Shown here: piece by piece, positions 4,402-11,740 of the stretch
How the letters are laid out: each line of letters starts with the position of its first letter
Numbering within the stretch: the stretch's first letter is position 1
Assembly (NCBI GenBank): GCA_964478455.1
Contig: CAYZJD010000115.1
Coordinates: forward strand, 1 to 11,797
DNA from: CAYZJD01 sp964478455
Lineage (GTDB): Bacteria; Acidobacteriota; Terriglobia; Bryobacterales; Bryobacteraceae
DNA: 11,797 nucleotides
Direction of reading: 5' to 3'
Notes under the pieces: model-generated
Databases searched by the model: none
What the model was told of the DNA's origin: nothing
Seen by the model: the letters and a program-made list of their open reading frames with translations, nothing else
Position numbers and translations under genes: made by a program

Positions 4402-6000
4402 CTACTCCCGCGACAGGACTTCCGCCAGCGCCCGCAGCTTCTGCTTGTAGGGCTCGCTTACGAGGCCCGCGTCCAACGCCCGCGCGCTGTCCAGCCGCTG
4501 TTCCTCCAATTCGAGCTGCTTCTTCGGGTCGGCGTACTCGGCCAGCCGTACGCGCGCCCGGCCAAAGACGTAGTCGAGCAGCGTCCGCGCCTCGGCCGGT
4601 CCGGCGTTGGCCGCCCACAGCGCCGGCGCCAGCGTCATCAGCGCGCTGCGCTTCAGCCAGGTGGGATCGATGCGGTCCACTGAGTCCTGGTCCGTGTGGA
4701 TCACATGCAGCGACGGCACCCCCATGCTGATGCAGGGAATCCCCACCCCCTTGGCTTGGAACGCCACGTGATCGCTCAACGGCATGTTCTTCCAGTACGC
4801 CGGGCGGAAGGAGGTGCGGCTGCCACGCGGCGAAACGAACAGCGGCGACGGCGCCCGTTCGGCCGGAGCGTAGCGATCCTTCATGTGCTCGGCGAGGCTG
4901 TAGATGAGGTCGTCGTCAAACGAGGGCAGCCATTCGGGCCCATAGATCACCGCGAAGTTGTTCTCCGCGTTGCGGTCGCCGCCTGCCTGGTCGAGATTCA
5001 CCGCCAGGAGGATATTCCGGGCCTCCTGGGGATACCGCTGGAAGAACGCCTTCTCGGAGGCGATCTCTGTCGACCACCAGAACCTCAGGGTTCGGCGCAG
5101 TGGCGGGACCTTGCCGGCGGCCACGAGGCGTTGCAGCGTCGCCAGCGCTTCCAGCAGCGTCCCGCTGCCGGAGGCGTTGTCGTTGGCTCCGGGCTTCTGG
5201 TGGTCCAGGTGTGACACCAGCACGACGTCCCTGCCCTTCACTTCTCCTGGAATCTCCCCCATCACCATTCCGATCTCCGCCCGCTCGGAGCGGTTGGCCT
5301 GGACGCGCATGCGGAGGCGGACGGTCCTGCCCTGGCGCAGCATGCGCCGCAGTTCCTCCGCCTGCTTGCGGCTGATCATCATCGCGAGGGCGCCGGGCGG
5401 CGACTGGCCCCAGCTTACGGCGTCCTCCGCGGGTCTTCTTCCAAAGAAGCCTTCTGATCCGGCCGAGAGCACGCCAACTGCGCCACGCTGGCCCATCGCC
5501 TGCCAGACCCGGCCGGGGGAACCGTCTGCCAGCAGGATCTTGCCTCGAACGTCCTTGCCGGCGTAGGCGGCTTCCGAACTGCCCTGACCGACGTCCACAA
5601 GTTCCGCCGTGACATCGCCCTCCATGCTGCCTTCGGCGATCAGCACGGCCGTGTCTTGGAAGCTGGCCAAACGCCGCCGCTCCGGTTCGACGAGTTCCAA
5701 TTCGCCGGCCACGGGATCCCACGACGGGCGCTCCCCTGGAAGCCGTTCGATGCGGACGTTTGCAAGCCCAAGGAGGCGCGCTTGCGCGGCAACGTACTCG
5801 GCGGATTCAAAGAAGCCGCGGGAGCCCGGGTAGCGCACCCGGCTCGCCAGCGCGCGAGTATGCTCGAGCGCCGCCTCGGAGGAGACTTCGGTCAGGATGT
5901 CGCGGATGAGGGCATCCGGGATGGGCAGGTCGGGGACCCGCCCTACCACGGCAGAGGCCGACAGAAATGTTAGCAGTGCGAGGAAACGCGTGTACGGCAT
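4402..6000 (-). CDS. Secreted M28-like zinc metallopeptidase with PA-like insert
   Basis: 532 residues with a signal peptide at 1-20 (MPYTRFLALLTFLSASAVVG). The N-terminal part (about 35-115) is followed by a PA-like domain (about 120-215: AYAGKDVRGKILLADG, GAVGVLSAG), then the M28 catalytic domain. Visible metal-site residues are H264 and D266 in VSHLDH, D274 in GANDNASG, E312 in WWSTEIASE, D337 in NLDQAGGD and H435 in VIHTDQDS. The usual EE pair is here E312-I313, as in some divergent M28 branches, so the second metal ligand is changed. M28 enzymes are mostly aminopeptidases or carboxypeptidases; which one is not readable here. The C-terminal helix (about 480-532) is shared with the remnant at 658-756. 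The ribosome binding site is weak. The gene is divergent from the RRM gene. Confidence 0.85.
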   Translation of the reverse strand: MPYTRFLALLTFLSASAVVGRVPDLPIPDALIRDILTEVSSEAALEHTRALASRVRYPGSRGFFESAEYVAAQARLLGLANVRIERLPGERPSWDPVAGELELVEPERRRLASFQDTAVLIAEGSMEGDVTAELVDVGQGSSEAAYAGKDVRGKILLADGSPGRVWQAMGQRGAVGVLSAGSEGFFGRRPAEDAVSWGQSPPGALAMMISRKQAEELRRMLRQGRTVRLRMRVQANRSERAEIGMVMGEIPGEVKGRDVVLVSHLDHQKPGANDNASGSGTLLEALATLQRLVAAGKVPPLRRTLRFWWSTEIASEKAFFQRYPQEARNILLAVNLDQAGGDRNAENNFAVIYGPEWLPSFDDDLIYSLAEHMKDRYAPAERAPSPLFVSPRGSRTSFRPAYWKNMPLSDHVAFQAKGVGIPCISMGVPSLHVIHTDQDSVDRIDPTWLKRSALMTLAPALWAANAGPAEARTLLDYVFGRARVRLAEYADPKKQLELEEQRLDSARALDAGLVSEPYKQKLRALAEVLSRE

Positions 6001-6255
6001 GGTCTCGCAAAGGTAGCATTCCGGCGCACCTGGTTCAAGCGGTCACAAGCGTTGCTGCCTGCCGGACCCGGATATCCGAAAACACACCGGGCTCTTGTGG
6101 TGCAATCACTTGCGAGGGTAGCGGGCGCTCGGCGGCCGGCGCAGGTTCGTTTGCAACCGTTGGCCGCCTCTGATAGGATAAGAGTGCTCTCATGGATCGA
6201 CTCTCCCCGAGTTGTTCCCCGACACCCCAACCAACGGAGTGAACCACACCACCGA
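6001..6255. other. Divergent intergenic region between the M28-like and RRM genes
   Basis: No protein is recognisable here. It must contain promoters for both directions. The best candidate, for the plus strand, is listed separately. I see no clear promoter for the peptidase side. Confidence 0.4.
6151..6179 (+). promoter_or_regulatory. Sigma-70-like promoter candidate for the RRM gene
   Basis: TTGCAA (6151-6156), a 17-bp spacer, then TAGGAT (6174-6179), preceded by TGA so that it is also an extended -10 (TGnTAGGAT). The gene start lies about 77 nt downstream, leaving a leader of roughly 70 nt. Confidence 0.45.
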
Positions 6256-6642
6256 ATGAGCTTCACTGTCTTTCTCGGCAATCTACCAACCTGGGTGACC
6301 ACGGACGATATCCAGTCGTGGCTCACCGCAGAAAACCTGGTCGCCGACGCGATCAAGGTTATCCGCAACCCTGAAACGCAGGAGTCCAAGGGATTCGCCT
6401 TCATCGAGGCGCCGAACGAGGAGGAGATGCGATCCATCATCCGCCGGTTTGACCGTGCGCCTTTGGAGGACCGGCTCTTGCGCGCGAATCCAGCGCAGCC
6501 GCCCAAGGGTAGGGGAGGCGCGCCGCCGGCCAGGCAAACGCCCCGTCCGACCCATCGTGGCGGCAAGAAGCACCGGCGGGCGAAGCCCGATACCCAAGAG
6601 CCCCAGAGCGCGTTTGCCGAGGAGCTCGCCAAGGTTCTCTAG
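6256..6642 (+). CDS. Single-RRM RNA-binding protein with basic tail
   Basis: 128 residues. An RNA recognition motif fills residues 3-80. RNP2 is VFLGNL at 5-10, helix 1 is TTDDIQSWL, and RNP1 is the octamer KGFAFIEA at 45-52. The central RNP1 aromatic (F47 or F49) and F6 in RNP2 are the RNA-stacking positions. The sequence EDRLLRANPA closes the fold. The tail (81-115) is rich in Pro, Gly, Arg, Lys and His and probably adds non-specific RNA binding; the last residues form a short helix, FAEELAKVL. Bacterial proteins of this kind are small, often abundant and sometimes cold-induced (known in cyanobacteria). The role here is unknown. The ATG at 6256 sits directly before the RRM strand. The ribosome binding site is weak (GGAG some 17 nt upstream). 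The gene ends 72 bp before the assembly gap. Confidence 0.88.
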   Translation: MSFTVFLGNLPTWVTTDDIQSWLTAENLVADAIKVIRNPETQESKGFAFIEAPNEEEMRSIIRRFDRAPLEDRLLRANPAQPPKGRGGAPPARQTPRPTHRGGKKHRRAKPDTQEPQSAFAEELAKVL

Positions 6643-6714
6643 CGCCAACTTCCCGCCCCCGCCGCCGCGGCGCTACGCCACCTACGAGCCGCGAGATTCG
6701 CTTTCCCTTCTTCT

Positions 6715-6814
6715 NNNNNNNNNNNNNNNNNNNNNNNNNNNNNNNNNNNNNNNNNNNNNNNNNNNNNNNNNNNNNNNNNNNNNNNNNNNNNNNNNNNNNN
6801 NNNNNNNNNNNNNN
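6715..6814. other. Scaffold gap of exactly 100 N
   Basis: One hundred consecutive N, the conventional placeholder for a gap of unknown length. True distance and even adjacency of the flanking contigs are uncertain, and genes may be missing. Confidence 0.98.
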
Positions 6815-6900
6815 CTTGCAGTTGACCTTCGTTCGCCGGGCCGCTGCCGCGGACGCGAGGCCAGGTGGCGCGCTCTTGCGGGGGCCGAATCACCGGCAGG

Positions 6901-6909
6901 TGGTATACT
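6901..6909 (+). promoter_or_regulatory. Extended -10 promoter candidate for the yacL-ispD-ispF operon
   Basis: TGGTATACT is a perfect extended -10 (TGn plus TATACT) about 60 nt before the GTG of the first gene. No good -35 hexamer lies 16-18 bp upstream, which is common for extended -10 promoters. Confidence 0.45.
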
Positions 6910-6969
6910 CTATGGCGCGGGACTCATATTAGCATTCATTGGACAGCCCCGCCCGCGAGGGTTGCAGCC

Positions 6970-8043
6970 GTGAAAGATCTTCTCTTGATTCGTACTTTCT
7001 TCGTCCTTCTACTCGCTTGCGCCAGCTACTTCCTCCAACCGTTTGGAGTCCCGAGACCGTTTTCCGCTCTGGCAGGACTGGTTCTCGGCCTGGCGATCAT
7101 CTGGTTCGAGATTCGCGTCAAAGAGGTCAGCCTCAAGCGGCTGATCGGCGCCGCCATCGGGTCAGTTCTGGGGATCATCGGCGCGTTCCTGATGTCCCTT
7201 GTACTGGCGAGGGCGCTGCCCGCCAATCCAGACACGGTGCCTTTCCTTCAGATCGGTCTGTTGCTGTGGATGACGTACGTGGGGCTGGTCATCGGCGCCA
7301 GCAAAGGGGACATGCTCAACCTGGCGGCCCTTGGCGGGATCTTCGGCGGCGAGAAAGTCGCCAAACACCCGTTCAAGATCCTGGACACCAGCGTAATTAT
7401 CGACGGCCGCATCGCCGACGTCGCCGAGAGCGGGTTCCTGGACGGTATTCTTGTCATCCCGCAATTCGTGTTGCGTGAGTTGCAGCTCGTGGCCGATTCG
7501 TCCGATTCCATGAAGCGCAACCGCGGACGTCGCGGTCTGGACATCCTCCAGCGCATCCAGAAGATGCCGGAACTGAACGTCCAGATCCTGGAGGACGATT
7601 TTCCCCACATCCGCGACGTGGACATGAAACTGATCGAGCTGGCCAGGATGTACGACTGCAAGATCGTCACCAACGACTTCAACCTGAACAAGGTGGCCCA
7701 GCTTCACGGGGTAGTGGTTCTGAACATCAACGAACTGGCCAACGCCCTCAAGCCGGTCGTGCTGCCCGGCGAGACGATGCGCGTTTTCATCCTGAAGGAG
7801 GGGAAGGAGTACAACCAGGGCGTGGCTTATCTGGACGATGGGACCATGGTGGTGGTCGACAACGCCAAGAAGATGATCTCCAAGACGATCGACATCACCG
7901 TGACCAGCGTCCTGCAAACCACGGCCGGCAAGATGATCTTCGGCCGTTACGACGAACGCGTACATGGGGTCCACGAGACGGCCGAGCGGTCGAGGCAGGA
8001 GCGCTCGCCGAGAGAACCGGCTTCCGCTCCCCCGTCCCGCTGA
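6970..8043 (+). CDS. yacL: YacL-like membrane protein with PIN and TRAM domains (putative RNase)
   Basis: 357 residues from a GTG at 6970; GAGGG lies 8 nt upstream, which decides this start over the longer open frame. Four hydrophobic segments (about 5-22, 33-48, 58-80, 92-112) form an N-terminal membrane anchor. A PIN nuclease domain follows (about 136-260) with the acidic quartet D139 (ILDTSVIIDGR), E170 (VLRELQ), D218 (DVDMKLIELA) and D236 (TNDFNLNKVA). A TRAM domain (about 265-327), a small RNA-binding barrel, comes next, and a charged tail ends the protein. This is the full domain order of Bacillus YacL. PIN domains are Mg/Mn-dependent ribonucleases; the substrate of YacL proteins is not established. 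It is followed by ispD and ispF, as in Firmicutes, so the three are probably cotranscribed. All catalytic residues are present. Confidence 0.9.
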   Translation: MKDLLLIRTFFVLLLACASYFLQPFGVPRPFSALAGLVLGLAIIWFEIRVKEVSLKRLIGAAIGSVLGIIGAFLMSLVLARALPANPDTVPFLQIGLLLWMTYVGLVIGASKGDMLNLAALGGIFGGEKVAKHPFKILDTSVIIDGRIADVAESGFLDGILVIPQFVLRELQLVADSSDSMKRNRGRRGLDILQRIQKMPELNVQILEDDFPHIRDVDMKLIELARMYDCKIVTNDFNLNKVAQLHGVVVLNINELANALKPVVLPGETMRVFILKEGKEYNQGVAYLDDGTMVVVDNAKKMISKTIDITVTSVLQTTAGKMIFGRYDERVHGVHETAERSRQERSPREPASAPPSR

Positions 8044-8088
8044 CGAGCTGGGCGCCTGTAGCTGGAATTGAGTTCGAATGGAAATCAG

Positions 8089-8814
8089 ATGAAAGTCGCG
8101 GTGATCTTGCCGGCGGCCGGGCTGGGAACCCGAATGCGCCGCCAAGTCCCTGAAAAAGCGGGAACCAGCCGCAAACAGTTCATGCTGCTGGACGGCTCGC
8201 CTATCCTGCTGCACACCATCCGCAAGTTCGTCGCCTGCCCGCCGGTGAGCGAGATCGTCGTGGCCCTGCGGCAGGACGACGTCGCCTGGGTGCGGCAAGT
8301 GCTTGAGCGTGAGCACCTGGCCAAGCCGGTTCGGCTCGTCGAAGGCGGCAACACGCGCCAGCAGTCGGTGGAGAACGCGCTCGCTACGCTGGCGGCGGAC
8401 ACCGATCTGGTGGTGGTTCATGATGCCGTCCGCCCGTTTATCGACGCCACTACTATCGAGAAGGTCATCAAGGAGGCGGCCGAAACCGGCGCCGCCATCG
8501 TTGGCATCGTCCCGGTGGACACGGTCAAACAGGTGCGCAAGAACAAGATCTTCGGCACGCTGCCGCGGGAGCGGCTCGTGCTGGCCCAGACACCCCAGGT
8601 GTTCCGTTACGAGCTGGTGAAGAGAGCGTTTGAGAAGGCGCGGGAGGACGGTTTCAGCGGCACGGACGAATCCAGCCTGGTGGAGCGGCTCGAGCAGGTG
8701 GAAGTGAGCGTCGTACCCGGCAGCGACCGCAACATCAAGATCACCAAGCCGTCCGACATGGACCTGGCGCGTCTGTTCCTCGAGGAAGAAGCCGCGCGGC
8801 GGAAAGCGTCGTGA
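8089..8814 (+). CDS. ispD: 2-C-methyl-D-erythritol 4-phosphate cytidylyltransferase
   Basis: 241 residues. The enzyme joins CTP and methylerythritol phosphate to give CDP-methylerythritol, the third step of the MEP pathway to isoprenoids, in the cytoplasm. The nucleotide-binding loop LPAAGLGTRM is at 7-16, with R15, and K29 follows in SRKQF. VVHDAVRPFI is at 109-118, PVDTVKQV at 142-149, AQTPQVF at 166-172, GTDESSLVE at 191-199 and NIKITKPSD (K218) at 215-223. The spacing between loop and KQF is a few residues longer than usual. The ATG at 8089 has a weak GGAA upstream. A TTG at 8068 would add seven residues and cannot be ruled out. The gene starts 45 bp after the yacL-like gene, and its stop overlaps the ispF start (GTGA). 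Confidence 0.95.
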   Translation: MKVAVILPAAGLGTRMRRQVPEKAGTSRKQFMLLDGSPILLHTIRKFVACPPVSEIVVALRQDDVAWVRQVLEREHLAKPVRLVEGGNTRQQSVENALATLAADTDLVVVHDAVRPFIDATTIEKVIKEAAETGAAIVGIVPVDTVKQVRKNKIFGTLPRERLVLAQTPQVFRYELVKRAFEKAREDGFSGTDESSLVERLEQVEVSVVPGSDRNIKITKPSDMDLARLFLEEEAARRKAS

Positions 8815-9296
8815 CCGAATTCAGAACCGGTCTCGGTTGGGACACGCACCGTCTCGTTGCGGGCCGGCTGCTCATCCTTGGGGGAGTCCGGGTGGCCTCG
8901 GAGGTGGGACTGGAAGGCCACTCGGACGCCGATGTCCTGGCGCACGCCATTACCGACGCGATCCTCGGCGCGGCGGCCCTCGGCGACATCGGCATGCACT
9001 TTCCGGATAGCGACCCGCGATGGGCCGGCTCGGACAGCTTGCAGTTCCTGCGGCACGCACAGGACCTGGCCGCCGCGGAGGGCCTCCAGGTGGTGAATGT
9101 CGACGCGACGGTCGTTCTCGAGCGGCCGAAGCTGAAGGATTACCGCCCGGCGATTCGCGAGAAACTGGCGCGGACGCTCGGCCTCGAGTTGGAGCGCGTG
9201 TCGGTGAAATTCAAGACCGCCGAAAGGGTAGGGCCGGTCGGCGAGGGCCGCTCCGCCGAAGCGCAGGCAGTGGTCACGCTGAGAAAAGGCACGTAG
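8811..9296 (+). CDS. ispF: 2-C-methyl-D-erythritol 2,4-cyclodiphosphate synthase
   Basis: 161 residues, the usual length. The enzyme turns CDP-methylerythritol 2-phosphate into the cyclic diphosphate with release of CMP (fifth MEP step), as a trimer. Zinc ligands are D11 and H13 (GWDTHRL) and H45 (DVLAHA). GHSDAD at 36-41, LGDIGMHFPDSD and the C-terminal KFKTAERVGPVGEGRSAEAQ are family motifs. The start is a GTG whose last two bases form the ispD stop (GTGA), so translation is coupled. The intermediate kinase, ispE, is not in this window. It is the last gene of the operon and converges on the M28 gene 33 bp away. Confidence 0.95.
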   Translation: MTEFRTGLGWDTHRLVAGRLLILGGVRVASEVGLEGHSDADVLAHAITDAILGAAALGDIGMHFPDSDPRWAGSDSLQFLRHAQDLAAAEGLQVVNVDATVVLERPKLKDYRPAIREKLARTLGLELERVSVKFKTAERVGPVGEGRSAEAQAVVTLRKGT

Positions 9297-9302
9297 CGCG
9301 CG

Positions 9303-9329
9303 GCCCGTGGCTAGAAACCAGCCACGAGC
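9303..9329. terminator. Hairpin between convergent ispF and M28 genes
   Basis: CGTGGCT (9306-9312) and AGCCACG (9320-9326) form a perfect 7-bp stem with a 7-nt loop. Two more pairs (9303-9304 with 9328-9329) are possible past a mismatch. It fills the short gap between the two stop codons. A TTTT follows on the plus strand at 9338-9341, some way off, so it is at best a weak bidirectional terminator. Confidence 0.45.
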
Positions 9330-10936
9330 TACTTGCTGTTTTCCCTGGCCGGCAGAAACTCGTCGCCCGGCCGCCAGGTCGGCATCTGCTCGATGTTGGC
9401 GGCGCTGAGGCCGAGGAGGAAGCCGAAGCGCGCGATCTGCTCCATGCCCGCCAGGTCCCAGTCGTCGCGGTATTCGTCCGACGGCTGATGGTAGTGCTTT
9501 GAGTTGAATTCCTCAAACACCTTCTTGCCGTAGCTTTCGGGTTTGCCGTGATACTGATCGCCCTCCTTGATGGAGAACGCCGGGATGCCGGCCTGGGCGA
9601 AGGGGAAGTGATCGGAGCGATAGTAACTGCCCTGTTCCGGACGCGGGTCCGGCTTAATTTCCAGCCGCATGCGCTGCGCCGCTTCCTGAACCAGCGGCCA
9701 GAGGGTGGTGCGCTCAGCGCCGCTGACAACTACGTCCTTGGTCCTGCCGAAGGGATAGAAACCGTCGAAGTTGAACGCGGCCGCGGTCTTGCCGGGGGCG
9801 ACCAGCGGGTTCGCTGCATAGTACTGGGAGCCGCGCAGCCCGCCTTCTTCTGCGGTCAGCGCGAGGAACAGCGCCGTGCGCCGGGGCTTCCGCTCGAGCG
9901 CGGCCCACGCGCGGGCGATCTCCAGCAGGATGCCGCAGCCGGCGGCGTTGTCCACGGCCCCGTTGTAAATGGTGTCGCGGTTGACGGGGCGGCCGATCCC
10001 CAGGTGGTCCCAATGGGCGCTGAAGATCACCGCTTCGCCGCGCCGTAACTCATCGCTGCCTGGGATCAGTGCTGCCACGTTTCGCGTCGTGTATTCCCGC
10101 AGCTTGGCCGGCAGCCGGCCTCGAATGCGAATGCCGAGCGGAATGGGACGGAAATCGCGGGAACCGGACAGCTTCAGCAACTCTTCGACGCGCTTGCCGG
10201 CCATAGCCAGTAACCGCTGGCCCGCTTGCCGGCTGATCCATCCCGCGAAGGCGAGAGCCGGCTTGCCAGGCGCGAGTTTCACTTGCGGCTCCTCGCGCCC
10301 CCACGAGCTCCGCACGACCTCCCACGGGTAGCCGGCTGTCGCGGTCGTGTGGATAAGAATGGCGCCGATCGCGCCCAACCGGGCGGCTTGCTCGTACTTG
10401 TAGCTCCAGCGGCCGTAATAGGTGAGCGCGCGGCCGCCGAAGAACCGCTCGTCGGTGGAAGGCGGCTCGTTGGTGAACAGCACAAGCAGCTTGCCGCGGA
10501 CATCGACGCCCTTGAAGTCATCCCACTGAAATTCCGGCGCCACAATGCCGTGGCCCGCGAAGACGGCCTCGGCGTCGAACTGATCGAGCGGCTTCTGGCG
10601 CTCGCTGGCGCCGACAAAGTCATCGAGGTAACGGAAGGCAAGAGTCTTACCCTTCGCGGCAGCGGACAGTTGCGCGGAGGGCTGTGTTTCGACTCCCAGA
10701 AGCGGGACGTTCTGGAAGTACGTTCCATCATCGCCGGCGGGCCTGGCGCCGATCAGAGCGAACTGAGTGGCGAGGTATTCCGTCGCCAGCGCCTCGCCGC
10801 GCGTTCCGGGGCCGCGGCCTTCGAGCAGGTCGCTCGCGAGGAACTTGACATGGGCCCGGATCCGCTCGCCGGCGATGTCGAGGGGTTGCGCCGCGCACGC
10901 CGCGGCCAGGCAAAGGAGCAGCAGGAGTCGCTGCAT
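9329..10936 (-). CDS. Secreted M28 family zinc aminopeptidase-type protein
   Basis: 535 residues with a signal peptide at 1-16 (MQRLLLLLCLAAACAA). The motif VKFLASDLLEGRGPGTRGEA (30-49) is the usual opening of exported M28 peptidases. A PA-like domain (about 120-270: AVFAGHGIVAPE, FKGVDVRGKLLVLF, GAIGAILIHTT) is inserted before and within the first part of the catalytic domain. The full metal and catalytic set is visible: H308 and D310 in SAHWDH, D329 in AVDNAAG, E363 and E364 in LTAEEGG, D391 in FNFDGF and H483 in HYHQPSDEY. Such enzymes take N-terminal residues from peptides outside the cytoplasm; specificity is not readable. The ribosome binding site is weak. The gene is divergent from the vapBC-type module and differs clearly from the peptidase at 4402-6000, so the two are not a recent duplication. 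Confidence 0.92.
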   Translation of the reverse strand: MQRLLLLLCLAAACAAQPLDIAGERIRAHVKFLASDLLEGRGPGTRGEALATEYLATQFALIGARPAGDDGTYFQNVPLLGVETQPSAQLSAAAKGKTLAFRYLDDFVGASERQKPLDQFDAEAVFAGHGIVAPEFQWDDFKGVDVRGKLLVLFTNEPPSTDERFFGGRALTYYGRWSYKYEQAARLGAIGAILIHTTATAGYPWEVVRSSWGREEPQVKLAPGKPALAFAGWISRQAGQRLLAMAGKRVEELLKLSGSRDFRPIPLGIRIRGRLPAKLREYTTRNVAALIPGSDELRRGEAVIFSAHWDHLGIGRPVNRDTIYNGAVDNAAGCGILLEIARAWAALERKPRRTALFLALTAEEGGLRGSQYYAANPLVAPGKTAAAFNFDGFYPFGRTKDVVVSGAERTTLWPLVQEAAQRMRLEIKPDPRPEQGSYYRSDHFPFAQAGIPAFSIKEGDQYHGKPESYGKKVFEEFNSKHYHQPSDEYRDDWDLAGMEQIARFGFLLGLSAANIEQMPTWRPGDEFLPARENSK

Positions 10937-10981
10937 GCGAGTGAAGTTCCAGTGTAGCCGACGCTAGCCGCCCCCTGGGGC

Positions 10982-11018
10982 TTGCCTGAAGGCCGGGTAG
11001 TTGCTAGGATATGCCTAG
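10982..11018 (+). promoter_or_regulatory. Promoter and operator candidate of the vapBC-type module
   Basis: TTGCCT (10982-10987), a 17-bp spacer and TAGGAT (11005-11010) make a sigma-70-like promoter. A perfect inverted repeat, CTAGG (11004-11008) and CCTAG (11014-11018), spaced by ATATG, overlaps the -10. This is where a VapB/FitA-type antitoxin complex would be expected to repress. The antitoxin ATG follows 9 nt later, with AGGGA as ribosome binding site inside this stretch. Confidence 0.5.
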
Positions 11019-11027
11019 GGAATCGCT

Positions 11028-11276
11028 ATGCCAACCCTATACGTCGAGAACGTTCCCGATGAGTTGTACGAGGCGCTGCGTGCGCGCGCCCGTCAAGCTC
11101 GGAAGTCGATCGCAGCAGAGGTTCTCTCCCTCCTCGAAGGCAACATCCCGACCGCGGAGGAACTGAAGTGCCGGCGGGCGTTCCTGGATAAACTCAGACG
11201 GCTTCAATCCAGGCGCCCGGCCGCCGGCCGGTTCCCATCGGCGGAAGAGTTACAACGCCAGGATCGCCGCCGGTGA
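11028..11276 (+). CDS. vapB: FitA/VapB-like ribbon-helix-helix antitoxin
   Basis: 82 residues. The first 38 have the Arc/FitA pattern: strand MPTLYVENVP, helix DELYEALRARARQ, turn ARKSI, helix AAEVLSLLEG. The second part (43-82) is basic with two AEEL motifs and should hold the toxin-binding region that blocks the PIN active site. The dimer binds the operator upstream together with the toxin. The toxin GTG start overlaps the stop codon here (GTGA), the usual coupling in such pairs. Confidence 0.85.
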   Translation: MPTLYVENVPDELYEALRARARQARKSIAAEVLSLLEGNIPTAEELKCRRAFLDKLRRLQSRRPAAGRFPSAEELQRQDRRR

Positions 11277-11704
11277 CCAGTGTTGTGTTTGACGCGAGCG
11301 TAGCCGCGAAGTGGTGTCTTCCCGCAGCCGGTGAACCGCTGGCGGAGGAGGCGCTGGATCTGCTGAAGCGATACGTGTCAGGGGAGCTTCAAATTGTCGT
11401 GCCGGACCTGTTCTGGCCTGAGCTCGGGAACATTCTCTGGAAGGCGGTCCGGCAAGGGAGAACGTCTCGGGGCTCCGCGCGGGAAGCGATCTCGGTGATG
11501 CGCGACCGGGGACTGCCGACGATCCCGTCGCCGGATTTGATCGAAGACGCGCTGGCAATCGCTCTGCGTTTCGAGCGCACCGTCTACGACGGAGTCTATG
11601 TGGCAGCGGCAATCGCCCAGAACACGACCCTCATCACCGCCGATGAGCGGCTGGCGAACGCGCTCGGCGGCCATCTGCCCGTCAGGTGGCTCGGGGCGGT
11701 CTAG
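11273..11704 (+). CDS. vapC: VapC-type PIN domain ribonuclease toxin
   Basis: 143 residues, normal for VapC. All four acidic residues of the PIN active site are visible: D7 (VVFDASVAAKW), E50 (FWPELGNIL), D106 (VYDGVYVAAA) and D124 (LITADERLANAL). VapC toxins are Mg-dependent endoribonucleases, often cutting tRNA or the large rRNA sarcin-ricin loop. The target here is unknown. The GTG start is chosen because it overlaps the antitoxin stop and leaves the usual short N-terminus before the first aspartate. Downstream, within 17 bp of the stop, begins a hairpin region that may be a mobile-element edge. Confidence 0.9.
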   Translation: MTSVVFDASVAAKWCLPAAGEPLAEEALDLLKRYVSGELQIVVPDLFWPELGNILWKAVRQGRTSRGSAREAISVMRDRGLPTIPSPDLIEDALAIALRFERTVYDGVYVAAAIAQNTTLITADERLANALGGHLPVRWLGAV

Positions 11705-11714
11705 GAGGTTGCTG

Positions 11715-11740
11715 AAAAAGGGGGCAGACCGCGCTGCCCC
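11715..11740 (-). terminator. Rho-independent terminator candidate for a minus-strand gene off the right edge
   Basis: Read on the minus strand: GGGGCAG, loop CGCGGT, CTGCCCC, then C and TTTTT. A perfect 7-bp GC-rich stem followed by a T-run is the classic pattern. It lies just after vapC, so a convergent minus-strand gene may follow to the right. On the plus strand it has no T-run. Confidence 0.5.

Larger units (their letters stand above)
6643..6969. other. Intergenic stretch containing the assembly gap
   Basis: Apart from the gap it consists of 72 bp after the RRM gene and 155 bp before the yacL-like gene. No recognisable protein is seen in either part. The right part holds the promoter candidate of the next operon. 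Confidence 0.5.

Noticed and set aside
3653..4618. 321-codon minus-strand frame across the kinase remnant and propeller start
   Set aside because: It overlaps three better supported features in other frames and has Arg/Gly/Ala-rich composition with no motif.
7162..8421. Long open frame of 419 codons on the minus strand
   Set aside because: It is the antisense shadow of the yacL-like and ispD genes. High GC gives long open antisense frames, and its residues (His/Asp/Leu/Gln-rich) fit no family.
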